NCBI GenBank assembly: GCA_035606695.1 | Contig: DATNEW010000019.1 | Coordinates: forward strand, 124,001 to 188,000 | Reading direction: 5' to 3' | DNA: 64,000 nucleotides | Source of the DNA: Gemmatimonadaceae bacterium | GTDB taxonomy: Bacteria > Gemmatimonadota > Gemmatimonadetes > Gemmatimonadales > Gemmatimonadaceae | Shown here: one piece after another, positions 25,205-33,587 of the stretch | Layout: each line of letters starts with the position of its first letter | Position numbering within the stretch: the first letter of the stretch is position 1 | Translations under genes and position numbers: made by a program | The notes under the pieces: model-generated | The model's input: only the letters and a program-made list of their open reading frames with translations | What the model was told of the DNA's origin: nothing | Database searches by the model: none

Positions 25205-27610
25205 ATGGCATCGCTCTTCTTGGAAACGCGGACGTCGCTTCGCCATCTCGGCCGCCATCCGATCGTTGCCCTCACTATACTCGTTTCGTTCGCGTTGGGA
25301 ATTACCGGAACGACCACCGTCGCAGGTTTTGTGGACGAAACGTTGTATCGACCATTTCCATATCACGCGCCATCCGAGCTCGTTGCCATCTTCTCGGCGA
25401 AACATGCGCAGCCTGGCGTGCGCGCCGGACTCTCGTATCCCGATTATAAGGATTTACATGATCGCGTTCGCTCGCTCACCGACCTGGCGGCGTATCAAAC
25501 CGCCACGCTCAGCTTCGGCGGTGGGGATCCCAAACGAATTGAAGGCGAACGTGTCTCACCGAATCTCTGGCACACGCTCGGCGTTCAGCCCATCGTCGGA
25601 TCCACCGCGGCGTGGGATGTCGCATCACCCAGCGGTTCCACGCTCGTGCTCAGTTATGTCTTGTGGCAAACACAGTTCGGGGGACGCGCCGACATCATCG
25701 GCGCCGCCGTGGATGTCGATGGCCGGCAACACCGCGTCATCGCCATCATGCCGCCGAGTGTGCGATTTCCCGAGGTCGCGCAGTTCTGGGTGCCGCTCGA
25801 GCGCGACGCGGCGCACGCCTCGCGAAGCCAACGCGACGTCCGCGTGATCGGACGCCTCGCGGCGCGCGCCACTCTATCGAGCGCGAATGCCGAAGTCACG
25901 GCGATCGTCAAGACGCTCGCCGCCGCGCACACGGCCGCCGACCAAGGGTGGGACGGCGCGGTGATGCCATTCCGTCAAGCAATCGTCGGCCAAGGCGTCA
26001 AGCCGATTCTACTTCTCGTACAAACGATTGCCGCGCTCGTGACACTGCTCGCCGCGATCAATGTCGCCGCACTGCTCCTGGCGTACGGCGCAACGCGGCG
26101 GTCCGAGTTCGCGGTCCGTCTGGCGCTTGGCGCATCACGCCAGCGTATCGCGCGCCTCATCATCGTCGAAAGTCTTGGGCTGTCGCTCGTCGGCGCGTTG
26201 ATCGCGGTGGCGCTTTCGCAGCTCGCGCTCCGCGAGATTCGCGACGCCATTCCGATCGAGCTCCCCGCGTGGATGCCGCTGCACATGGACGTCCGCATCG
26301 AAATCTGGACGCTGTTCGTCGCGGCCATCGCCGGCATCATGAGCGGAATGCTCCCGTCGTCGCAGCTGTCGGCCACCGAACCGGCGGACGCCCTTCGTCA
26401 GGGCGGCGCCGGAACTACAATGACGCGCGCCACGCGCCGCATGCGACGCGCGTTGACGATGGCGCAGCTCGGGCTCTCGGTCATTTTGCTAACGCTTGGC
26501 ATCTTACTCATGAAGAGCTACCGGAACATCATCGCGACCTCGCCGGGGTTCGAACCGGACGGCGTGCTGACGACTCAGCTCGCGTTCCCCGCAGGGGCGC
26601 CCGCCGATCCCGCGGCGCGCGGCGCATTCGTCGATCGGCTTCTGACGAACGCGCACGAAATGGCCGGCGTGGATCGCGCGGCCGTCGTGAACTTCCTGCC
26701 GCTGAGCGGAAACAGCGCGAGCGTCACGGTTGCGGGAGAGGCGCAGCAGCCAACCGCGCGCGCGCGCGTCGTCGATCAGCGCGTGATCACGCCCGAATAC
26801 TTCGCGGCGCTCGACATTCCGCTCGTCTCCGGTCGTGCGTTCGAGACCGGCGACGATGCGGGCCATCCGAGAGTTGTGATCATCGACCAGAAGCTCGCGA
26901 AGCTGTTGTGGCCGACGGGGTCAGCCCTCGGGCGACGCCTGCATATCGGAGCCGGCGACGATTCCACAAATTGGGCAGCTGTCGTCGGCGTCGTTGCCAT
27001 GGTCAGACAGTGGACGCTCGCCGAACCCGGCACGCCAACCTTATATCAGCCGTTCGCGCAGCGCGCTGTCTCGTCGTTCGAGCTCGTGATTCGTACTCGG
27101 GGCGATCCGCTGCTCATGCGAACGTCCGTCAAACAGCTCGTGCGTCGCCTGGATGCGAATATGCCAATGACCGCGCCCGTTCGATTGTCGGACGTCGTGG
27201 AGCGCTCGGCGTGGGTGCCCAAGCTAACCGGAGCGCTCATCGTCGCGTTGGCGGCCGTCGCGGCCATTCTCGCCATCGTCGGAGTCTATGGTATGTCGGC
27301 TGAAGGCGCGAAGGAGCGTTTGCCCGAGCTTGCGATCCGCGCGGCGATCGGCGCGCGTCCACTCGATCTCATCTGGTTGAACGTCCGCGATTCGGCGGGC
27401 GTCATCGCGGTCGGCGTCGTTGCGGGCGCGATCGGAACGCTGCTTCTCGCGCCGGCGCTTCGGCGAGCGGTCTTTGGTGTGTCCCCAGCCGACCCGTGGG
27501 TGTTGCTCAGCAGCGCCGCACTGTTGTCGCTCGTCGCCATCGTCGCCTGCGTGCTCCCAGCCCGAAGCGCGGCACGCGTCGATCCATTGTTGACGCTGCG
27601 ACGTAGTTAG
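25205..27610 (+). CDS. ADOP-type ABC transporter permease (MacB/FtsX superfamily)
   Basis: 801 residues with two FtsX modules: a hydrophobic segment near residue 20 (PIVALTILVSFALGITGTTTVAG), a periplasmic MacB-like domain (LSYPDYKDLHDRVRSLTDLA ... RIEGERVSPNLWHTLGVQPI), three helices around 265-400 with EFAVRLALGASRQRIARLI, a second helix-periplasmic domain-three helix unit, and EFAIRxAIGA-type LPELAIRAAIGARPLDLI at the end. This is the Acidobacterial Duplicated Orphan Permease layout; no ATPase gene is adjacent. It is divergent from the RiPP-like operon and may export its product, but such permeases are also common elsewhere. Confidence 0.88.
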   Translation: MASLFLETRTSLRHLGRHPIVALTILVSFALGITGTTTVAGFVDETLYRPFPYHAPSELVAIFSAKHAQPGVRAGLSYPDYKDLHDRVRSLTDLAAYQTATLSFGGGDPKRIEGERVSPNLWHTLGVQPIVGSTAAWDVASPSGSTLVLSYVLWQTQFGGRADIIGAAVDVDGRQHRVIAIMPPSVRFPEVAQFWVPLERDAAHASRSQRDVRVIGRLAARATLSSANAEVTAIVKTLAAAHTAADQGWDGAVMPFRQAIVGQGVKPILLLVQTIAALVTLLAAINVAALLLAYGATRRSEFAVRLALGASRQRIARLIIVESLGLSLVGALIAVALSQLALREIRDAIPIELPAWMPLHMDVRIEIWTLFVAAIAGIMSGMLPSSQLSATEPADALRQGGAGTTMTRATRRMRRALTMAQLGLSVILLTLGILLMKSYRNIIATSPGFEPDGVLTTQLAFPAGAPADPAARGAFVDRLLTNAHEMAGVDRAAVVNFLPLSGNSASVTVAGEAQQPTARARVVDQRVITPEYFAALDIPLVSGRAFETGDDAGHPRVVIIDQKLAKLLWPTGSALGRRLHIGAGDDSTNWAAVVGVVAMVRQWTLAEPGTPTLYQPFAQRAVSSFELVIRTRGDPLLMRTSVKQLVRRLDANMPMTAPVRLSDVVERSAWVPKLTGALIVALAAVAAILAIVGVYGMSAEGAKERLPELAIRAAIGARPLDLIWLNVRDSAGVIAVGVVAGAIGTLLLAPALRRAVFGVSPADPWVLLSSAALLSLVAIVACVLPARSAARVDPLLTLRRS

Positions 27611-27614
27611 CGAA

Positions 27615-28238
27615 TCAATCCCTGTTCGTGAGAGCGAAGGACAAGCCCTCGAGCTCCATCGCCATGTTGACGGTCTTGACCGCGACGTCCGCCGGCGCCT
27701 GCAGCTGCGTCGGCGCGAAGTTGAGGATCGCCTTCACGCCCAGCTTGACCACGCGATCGACGACGCGCTGCGCCTGATCGCCGGGGACCGTGAGCACGAC
27801 GATGTCGGGATGCTCGCGCGGAATGTCGCGCTCGAGCTGATCGATGTCGCGAACGGGAATGCCTTCGAGCTTTCGCCCGACCTTCTCGGGATTGTTGTCG
27901 TACGCCGCGAGAATGTTGAAGCCGCGCTGGCGGAAGCCGCGGTACTGCACGAGCGCCGCGCCGATCTTTCCCGCGCCCACGATCACGACGCGCCACTCCT
28001 TGCCCAGCCCCAGGATCTCGCGCAGCCGCCCGGCGAGCTCGGGCACTGAGTAGCCGAGCCCTCGTTTTCCGAACGAGCCGAAAAACGACAGATCCTTTCG
28101 GACCTGCGCGGACGTGGTCCCGCCACGCTTCGCCAGCTCTTCACTGGAAATGGTCGACAGTCCACGCTGCTCGAAGTCCTCTAGAAAACGGAGGTACGCC
28201 GAGAGGCGCCGGACGGTGGAGTCTGCAATGCGTTTCAC
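27615..28238 (-). CDS. rex: Redox-sensing transcriptional repressor Rex
   Basis: Dimeric repressor that leaves DNA when the NADH/NAD+ ratio rises. Start set at GTG 28238 (207 residues, opening MKRIADSTVRRLSAYLRFLE); TTG 28247 is also in frame. The winged helix with SSEELAKRGGTTSAQVRKDLSFFGSFGKRGLGY and the Rossmann motif VVIVGAGKIGAALVQY are characteristic. An 18-bp Rex operator lies just upstream at 28255-28272, so the gene is probably autoregulated. It converges with the permease gene, 4 bp apart. Confidence 0.95.
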   Translation of the reverse strand: MKRIADSTVRRLSAYLRFLEDFEQRGLSTISSEELAKRGGTTSAQVRKDLSFFGSFGKRGLGYSVPELAGRLREILGLGKEWRVVIVGAGKIGAALVQYRGFRQRGFNILAAYDNNPEKVGRKLEGIPVRDIDQLERDIPREHPDIVVLTVPGDQAQRVVDRVVKLGVKAILNFAPTQLQAPADVAVKTVNMAMELEGLSFALTNRD

Positions 28239-28254
28239 GGATGACAAGAAGGGC

Positions 28255-28272
28255 TTGTGAATTCATTCACAA
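28255..28272. promoter_or_regulatory. Rex operator (ROP box) between rex and arginine deiminase
   Basis: TTGTGAATTCATTCACAA, a near-perfect dyad that matches the published Rex consensus TTGTGAA-n4-TTCACAA exactly in both arms. It lies 17 bp before the rex start and 46 bp before the divergent arginine deiminase start, so it can control both genes. Confidence 0.85.
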
Positions 28273-28317
28273 GTTAAAAGAGCCCCTTACCAGATACCAG
28301 CGGTTAGCTTTGGCCGA

Positions 28318-29571
28318 ATGCCCGCCCAGCATACCCAGCACGCGCACGTCACGTCGGAAATCGGCCGGTTACGGGGCGTAATCGTGCACTCGCCCGGCTC
28401 AGAGCTGCTCGCCGTGACGCCGGGCAATCGCGCGGATTATCTGTACGACGACATCATCGACGCCGAGGCGGCCCAGCGGGAGCATCGCCGGTTCATTGCG
28501 ATCCTCGAGCGCTTCACCACGGTGTACGAAGTGCGGACGCTCCTGGCCGACATTCTCGCCAACGCCGATGCGCGCGAGCTCTTGATTCGCGAGACGATGG
28601 ACATCGTGCCGTTCGAGCCGCTGGCGCGCGACATCAGCGAGCTCGACGCGCAGGCGCTGGTGCGCATGCTGGTCGAAGGCCGCGACGAGCCGCCGGGTCC
28701 GATCGCGAAGGCGTTGAACGAGCCGGGATACGTGCTGCCTCCCGTACCGAACCTGTTCTTCACGCGCGACAGTTGCATGGTCGCGGGCGATCGGGTGCTG
28801 ATCGGTTCCATGCGCTACGCCATCCGTTGGACCGAAGCGATCATCATGAAGGCGCTGTTCGCGCATCATCCGGAGCTGACGAACGGCGGTATCCTCTATG
28901 ACGGCGCGTCTGAGCGGCGGGTGAATTACACGGTCGAGGGTGGCGACGTGCACCCGCTGCGACCCGATCTCGTCGTGATCGGCTTCAGCCAGCGCTCGAC
29001 GCCGGCGGCGATCGACCAGCTCGCGTGCCTCTTCTTCGAGCAGACCGGGGTGCGCGATGTCATCGTCGTCGTGATGCCGCAGGAGAACACGGCGATCCAC
29101 CTGGACATGATCTTCACGCAGATCGATCGCGAGCTTTGCGTCGTATTCCCGCCGCATTTCATCGGACCCGAGCGTCTCGCCGTGCTGCATTATCACAAAG
29201 GCGATACGACGATTCACGAATGTGCAAACATTTTTGATGCGCTCGCCAAGTGCGACATGCCGATCGAGCCCGTGTTCTGCGGCGGCGGCGTGCGCACGAT
29301 TCAGGAGCGCGAACAATGGGCGTCGGGATGTAACTTTGTCGCGATGAAACCCGGCGTGATCTTGTCATACCAGCGCAACGAAGGCACGTTGCGCGAGCTC
29401 GAGCGCTTCGGCTTTCGCGTCGTGAGCGGCACGTCGTTTCTGACGGGCGAGGATCGTATCGCCGAGGGCGACCGGGCCGTCATTACGTTCGAGGGCGCGG
29501 AGCTGGTTCGCGCCGGCGGCGGCCCGCGGTGCATGACATTGCCGGTACGTCGTGACGACGCATGGACTTAG
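28318..29571 (+). CDS. arcA: Arginine deiminase
   Basis: Hydrolyses arginine to citrulline and ammonia, the first step of the ATP-yielding arginine deiminase route. 417 residues, normal size. Motifs: GRLRGVIVHSPG, NLFFTRD, EGGDVHPL, the H-x-D pair in IHLDMIFTQ, and the catalytic Cys405 in GGGPRCMTLP. No arcB, arcC or antiporter follows, so citrulline use must be encoded elsewhere. The Rex box upstream suggests induction at low redox capacity (oxygen limitation). Confidence 0.95.
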   Translation: MPAQHTQHAHVTSEIGRLRGVIVHSPGSELLAVTPGNRADYLYDDIIDAEAAQREHRRFIAILERFTTVYEVRTLLADILANADARELLIRETMDIVPFEPLARDISELDAQALVRMLVEGRDEPPGPIAKALNEPGYVLPPVPNLFFTRDSCMVAGDRVLIGSMRYAIRWTEAIIMKALFAHHPELTNGGILYDGASERRVNYTVEGGDVHPLRPDLVVIGFSQRSTPAAIDQLACLFFEQTGVRDVIVVVMPQENTAIHLDMIFTQIDRELCVVFPPHFIGPERLAVLHYHKGDTTIHECANIFDALAKCDMPIEPVFCGGGVRTIQEREQWASGCNFVAMKPGVILSYQRNEGTLRELERFGFRVVSGTSFLTGEDRIAEGDRAVITFEGAELVRAGGGPRCMTLPVRRDDAWT

Positions 29572-29675
29572 AAACGCGGAATTCCGAGCGAAGGTGCGCA
29601 GCGCCGCAGCGAGGAACAATCACAACACAAGAAACGCGGAATTCCGAGCGAAGGTGCGTCGCGCCGCAGCGAGGA
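29571..29675. repeat. Two direct copies of a 45-bp repeat, period 60 bp
   Basis: GAAACGCGGAATTCCGAGCG... at 29571-29615 and 29631-29675 are nearly identical (two changes near the middle), exactly 60 bp apart. The first begins at the last base of the arginine deiminase stop codon. They fill the gap before the exonuclease gene and end with GAGGAA, which could serve as its ribosome binding site. Confidence 0.9.
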
Positions 29676-29689
29676 AGCATGTCAAGAGA

Positions 29690-30649
29690 ATGTCTGGATT
29701 AACTTTAGGAAACGCTAATACCTCGCTGACCGACCGCGCCGCGGATTTTCTCTCGGCAGGGCCGGCCGATCCCTCGACCTTGATCTCGTACGTCTGCCAG
29801 CTGCCGGGTGCGCCGGCCGGCGTGGCCGAGCATATGGCGGCGGCGCTCTTCGCGGGGCATACGAGGTTTTCGCGCGGTGCGGACGGCCGCTGGATGTTGC
29901 GCGAGACCGTCATCCCGAGCGCCAGCGAGGGATCTAACCTCACGGTAGAGGGACGTCCCTCTATCATGATGCAAGATCCGTCGGTCGCGCCGCTCCCTCG
30001 GGATGACAAGCCGCTCTCCACCGAACCCTTCGTCGTCGTGGACGTCGAGACCACCGGCACGCGCGCCTTCGCCGGCGATCGCGTCACCGAAGTCGCCGTC
30101 GTCCACGTACAGAATGGCGTCGCCACGACGGTCTTCGACACGCTCGTCAATCCCGAGCGATCGATTCCGCCGGCGATCATGGCCATCACGAACATCACGC
30201 GGGAGATGGTGAAAGACGCCCCTCGCTTCGCCGACGTGTGCGATCAGCTCCTCGGCGTCCTCGAAGGGAACGTCTTTGTCGCCCACAACGCGGGTTTCGA
30301 CTGGCGATTCATTTCCGCGGAGATCCAGCGCGTGACGCGCCGGCCGCTCGAGGGACGCACGCTGTGCACGGTCCGGCTCGCGCGACGACTGGTGCCGCAG
30401 CTCCGCCGCCGAAATCTCGATTCGCTCGCGTCTTATTACGGCATCGACAACTCGGCGCGACATCGTGCCGGCGGCGACGCGCTCGCGACCGCGCACATTC
30501 TCCTTCGCTTGCTCGACGCCGCGCACGATCGCGGCTGCGCATCGCTCGATGATCTCGAGCGGCTGATGACCACACGTACGGCGAGCGCCAAGCGCTCGCG
30601 CCGGCCACCCGCATTGCCGCAGCCGGCGCGCGACGACGCCATCGCATAA
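29690..30649 (+). CDS. DEDDh 3'-5' exonuclease, DnaQ/PolC epsilon-like
   Basis: 319 residues from ATG 29690; the longer open frame upstream translates the direct repeats and is not believed. Residues 1-70 form a small helical domain of unknown role. Then comes a linker of about 33 residues encoded by a dispersed repeat (29909-30007). The exonuclease domain follows with VVVDVETTGTR (DxE), FVAHNAGFDWRFI (Asp) and HRAGGDALATAHILL (His...Asp), the complete DEDDh set. It probably acts as a proofreading or processing nuclease; no polymerase is adjacent. Confidence 0.88.
   Translation: MSGLTLGNANTSLTDRAADFLSAGPADPSTLISYVCQLPGAPAGVAEHMAAALFAGHTRFSRGADGRWMLRETVIPSASEGSNLTVEGRPSIMMQDPSVAPLPRDDKPLSTEPFVVVDVETTGTRAFAGDRVTEVAVVHVQNGVATTVFDTLVNPERSIPPAIMAITNITREMVKDAPRFADVCDQLLGVLEGNVFVAHNAGFDWRFISAEIQRVTRRPLEGRTLCTVRLARRLVPQLRRRNLDSLASYYGIDNSARHRAGGDALATAHILLRLLDAAHDRGCASLDDLERLMTTRTASAKRSRRPPALPQPARDDAIA
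29909..30007. repeat. Dispersed GTCATCC-type element inserted in frame within the exonuclease gene
   Basis: GTCATCCCGAG (29909-29919) and its exact inverse CTCGGGATGAC (29997-30007) bound a 99-bp element, 33 codons long, so the reading frame is kept. The centre has an 18-bp perfect palindrome (29946-29963, TAGAGGGACGTCCCTCTA). The encoded peptide runs VIPSASEGSNLT ... LPRDDK and separates the two domains of the protein. Confidence 0.88.
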
Positions 30650-30650
30650 C

Positions 30651-30710
30651 AATGCATGACACTGCATGACACCGCATAACACCGCATGACACCGTATGAG
30701 ACCGTGAAAC
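30651..30710. repeat. Six degenerate copies of a 10-bp tandem repeat (ACCGCATGAC)
   Basis: Units such as ACTGCATGAC, ACCGCATAAC, ACCGCATGAC and ACCGTATGAG run without gap from the exonuclease stop into the MBL gene. The predicted ATG of the hydrolase (30686) is part of one unit, so copy-number changes would alter its 5' end. Confidence 0.85.
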
Positions 30711-31576
30711 CAGATCCGCTCATCGAAAGCCGCCAGCTCGGACGCTGGCGCGTGCACGCCATTCAGGCCGGCGGCCAGAAGCTCGACGGGGGAGCGATGT
30801 TCGGCGTCGTGCCGAAGTCGCTGTGGGAACGTCGCATTCCCGCCGACGAGCGCAATCGCATTCAGCTCGGCATGCGCTGCCTCTTGATCGAGCATGATAT
30901 CGGCCCCGTGTTGATTGACACGGGCGCCGGCAATAAGGAAAATGGAAAGTTCTACGACATCTACGGCATCGAGAATCGAGGAAGGCAGGGGCCCACGGCG
31001 CTCGAGGACGGACTCGCCCAGCTTGGGTTCGCGCCGTCCGACGTGGCGATGGTGATCAGCAGCCATTTGCATTTCGATCACGCGGGCGGCAACACCGTGA
31101 AGCGCGAAGACGGTTCGATCGCGCCGAGCTTTCCGAAGGCGCGCTATGTCGTGCAGCGCGGGGAGCTCGAGTGGGCAACGCACACCAACGAGCGTACCGC
31201 GGCGAGCTACTTCCCACACAACTGGGATGCGGTGCGAGTGAGCGGCCAGCTCGAGCTCATCGACGGCGACCGGGAGATCATCGCGGGCATTCACTCGGTG
31301 AAGACGCCGGGACATACGCCGCATCATCAGGGATTGCTCATCGAGTCCGACGGCGAGCGGGCATTCTACATCGCCGATCTCGTTCCGACGGCGGCGCATC
31401 TCCCGCTGCCGTGGATCATGGGATATGACGTCGAGCCGATGGTGACGCTCGAGACCAAGCGCCGCATTCTGGCGCGCGCGGTGGATGAAGATTGGCTCGT
31501 CGTCTTCGAACACGATGCGAAGACGTCGTGGTCGAAGATCGCGAACGATGGAAAGGCGTACGGCGTGCGCGCTTGA
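30686..31576 (+). CDS. MBL-fold metallo-hydrolase
   Basis: 296 residues, cytosolic. The zinc motif H-x-H-x-D-H is in SSHLHFDHAGG; VKTPGHTPHHQG and ADLVPTAAHLP supply the further metal ligands. Size and layout resemble the lactonase/quorum-quenching-like branch, but substrate cannot be told from sequence. Start ATG 30686 falls inside a tandem repeat; GTG 30704 is an alternative. It converges with the lipoprotein gene, 3 bp apart. Confidence 0.88.
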   Translation: MTPYETVKPDPLIESRQLGRWRVHAIQAGGQKLDGGAMFGVVPKSLWERRIPADERNRIQLGMRCLLIEHDIGPVLIDTGAGNKENGKFYDIYGIENRGRQGPTALEDGLAQLGFAPSDVAMVISSHLHFDHAGGNTVKREDGSIAPSFPKARYVVQRGELEWATHTNERTAASYFPHNWDAVRVSGQLELIDGDREIIAGIHSVKTPGHTPHHQGLLIESDGERAFYIADLVPTAAHLPLPWIMGYDVEPMVTLETKRRILARAVDEDWLVVFEHDAKTSWSKIANDGKAYGVRA

Positions 31577-31579
31577 CCG

Positions 31580-32305
31580 CTAGTCGCTGGTGAGAATTCC
31601 GCGGAAGCGGTGACCGTCCCACCACCAGAGCGTCGAGGCTTTTCCGTAGTACTCCTCGTCGATCCCGTCGTGTTTGAGGTCGAAGTACGCGTCGGGTGCC
31701 GGTTGTTTACCCGGCGTATCGTCGTAATCCGAAATCGTGACGCGTTCAGGCCGGTGCACTTGAAGCACGGTGATGTTCCAGTGCAGCGTGTCCGCGCCGG
31801 GGATCATGCCGCCCGAATCGACCACGACGACCCGTACGCCCCGCGCCTCGTTCAGCAGCGCGAGTATCAGCGATTTGCGGTTGCGAGCACCGATGAGCGC
31901 GACGTCCGCGCGGCCGTCTCCGTCGAAATCGCCGACGGTACCGAACGCTGCGCTCGCGGCGCTCGTATCGTTGGCCGAGTTGAGTGCGTCGCGCTCGAAG
32001 TCACGGCGATGCAATGGCGCGAAGTCCGGCTGAGCCGCACGCAACGCGGTTGCGAACGATAGAGGCAGCACCAGCTGTGGAATGCCCGCGACGCGCCGGA
32101 TCTCAGGCGACGTGACGCTCGAATCCACGATCATTTCGTGCGCGGAGTCGGGCGGCGTGTTGGCGACGGAGGCGGGCGGTAACCCGCTCGGCCGCGCGAC
32201 AGGTTGCCGCGACGTCGAGTCAGCGGCCGCGCGTTGCTCGCGGTTGCATGCCGCGAACGTCGCCGCGGAAGCCAGGACCAAGAGCGCTGTAGGTTTCATC
32301 GCCAT
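31580..32305 (-). CDS. Hypothetical lipoprotein with FG-GAP-like calcium-binding motif
   Basis: 241 residues. The N-terminus MAMKPTALLVLASAATFAAC is a lipoprotein signal with the lipobox cysteine at residue 20, so the protein is probably anchored in an envelope membrane facing the periplasm. A GDFDGDGRADVALIG segment matches an FG-GAP/VCBS repeat with Asp calcium ligands. The rest, with WWWDGHRFRG near the end, is not recognised. The ATG overlaps the start codon of the divergent methyltransferase; an inner ATG at 32299 is possible. Confidence 0.75.
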   Translation of the reverse strand: MAMKPTALLVLASAATFAACNREQRAAADSTSRQPVARPSGLPPASVANTPPDSAHEMIVDSSVTSPEIRRVAGIPQLVLPLSFATALRAAQPDFAPLHRRDFERDALNSANDTSAASAAFGTVGDFDGDGRADVALIGARNRKSLILALLNEARGVRVVVVDSGGMIPGADTLHWNITVLQVHRPERVTISDYDDTPGKQPAPDAYFDLKHDGIDEEYYGKASTLWWWDGHRFRGILTSD

Positions 32306-33458
32306 GTCGGATACCTGGATCGATGCGCTGCTTTCGCCGAGCGGTCAAGCACTGCTCGCCGATTTAGCGCCGGAAGCGCTCGATGCGAAAACCGAGTTGA
32401 GCGTGATCTCGCGGCTGCGTGCAAAGTATCCGGCGGAGCTCGTGTCCGCGGCAGTGACGCAGATCAAGTTGCGCCGCCGTGCGCGGGACAAGTTCACGCA
32501 CGCCGATCGCATGTATTTCACGGCACCCGGTCTCGAGCAGGCATCGAGTGAACGAATGGCAGACCATCACGCGCGGCGCTTCGCGTCGTTCGATCGCATG
32601 ATGGATTTATGCAGCGGCATCGGCGGCGATCTGGTCGGCCTCGCGCGGGATCGTCGCGTAACCGCCGCGGACTTCGATCCGATTCATTCGCGGCTCGGCG
32701 TCCTGAATGCCGAGGTGAATGGTGTGGCGCCGAATGTGGACGCGGTGTGTGCGGACGTGCGCGAGCTGAACTACGGCGACGTGACGGCCGCATTCATCGA
32801 CCCCGCACGCCGTTCGTCAGAGGGTCGCATGCGCGCCGGCGAGAGCGAGCCGCCGCTCGAGTGGTGCTTCGCGCTCGCCTCGCGCGGTGTAGCGCTCGGC
32901 ATCAAAGCGTCGCCGGCGCTCCCGGTGGACGTCGTGCCTGAGGGTTGGGAACTGGAATTCGTCTCGGAGCGTCGTGAGCTCAAGGCGTCGGTCTTGTGGT
33001 CGCCGGACATCGCGACCCATCGGCGGCGCGCAACGCTACTCGGCGACGCTGTGCACACACTCGTCGAGGAAGACGCGGGGGCGATTGCCGTGAAGCCGCC
33101 GGGCGCATTCTTGCTCGATCCCGATCCCGCCGTGACGCGGGCGGGGCTCGTCGAGACACTCGGCGCGCGGGTCGATGCGTGGAAGATCGACGAGCAGGTG
33201 GCGTTTCTCTCGGCGGATCATTCGATGGAGACGCCATTCGGCCGGTCGATGAAGGTCGAGGCGTCGATCCCGTGGAGCTTGAACCGCCTCAAGGAATCGC
33301 TGCGGTCGCTGGATGTCGGGACTGTGGATATTCGGAAGCGGGGTTCAGCCGTTGATGTGGATGCCATCCAGCGGCGGCTCAAGCTGAGCGGGACGCGGCA
33401 GGCGACGGTGGTGTTGACGAGGGTGGCGGACCAGCCGTGGGCGATGGTGTGCACGTGA
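32304..33458 (+). CDS. Class I SAM-dependent methyltransferase with THUMP-like C-terminus
   Basis: 384 residues from ATG 32304; the upstream open frame is antisense to the lipoprotein. An N-terminal helical domain (residues 1-90), a Rossmann SAM motif MDLCSGIGGDLVGLARD near 100, AADFDPIHSRLG, then AFIDPARRSSEGRM (catalytic DPxR-type loop). The C-terminal 90 residues (SMKVEASIPWSLNRLKESLR ... VDIRKRGSAVDVDAIQRRLK) match the THUMP-like domain of the PG_1098-type family. An RNA substrate is likely. Confidence 0.85.
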   Translation: MSDTWIDALLSPSGQALLADLAPEALDAKTELSVISRLRAKYPAELVSAAVTQIKLRRRARDKFTHADRMYFTAPGLEQASSERMADHHARRFASFDRMMDLCSGIGGDLVGLARDRRVTAADFDPIHSRLGVLNAEVNGVAPNVDAVCADVRELNYGDVTAAFIDPARRSSEGRMRAGESEPPLEWCFALASRGVALGIKASPALPVDVVPEGWELEFVSERRELKASVLWSPDIATHRRRATLLGDAVHTLVEEDAGAIAVKPPGAFLLDPDPAVTRAGLVETLGARVDAWKIDEQVAFLSADHSMETPFGRSMKVEASIPWSLNRLKESLRSLDVGTVDIRKRGSAVDVDAIQRRLKLSGTRQATVVLTRVADQPWAMVCT

Positions 33459-33587
33459 CGTCGGACAATGGTCGGCTGTGCGTCAACTACTTACTTCCCA
33501 CGACTTGACCTAACTCCCGATTTCTTTTAGCTTTAGCCCTCACAACTCGGAAAGTGGACCGTCGCTGGTCCCACCCTGTGGCCCTCG

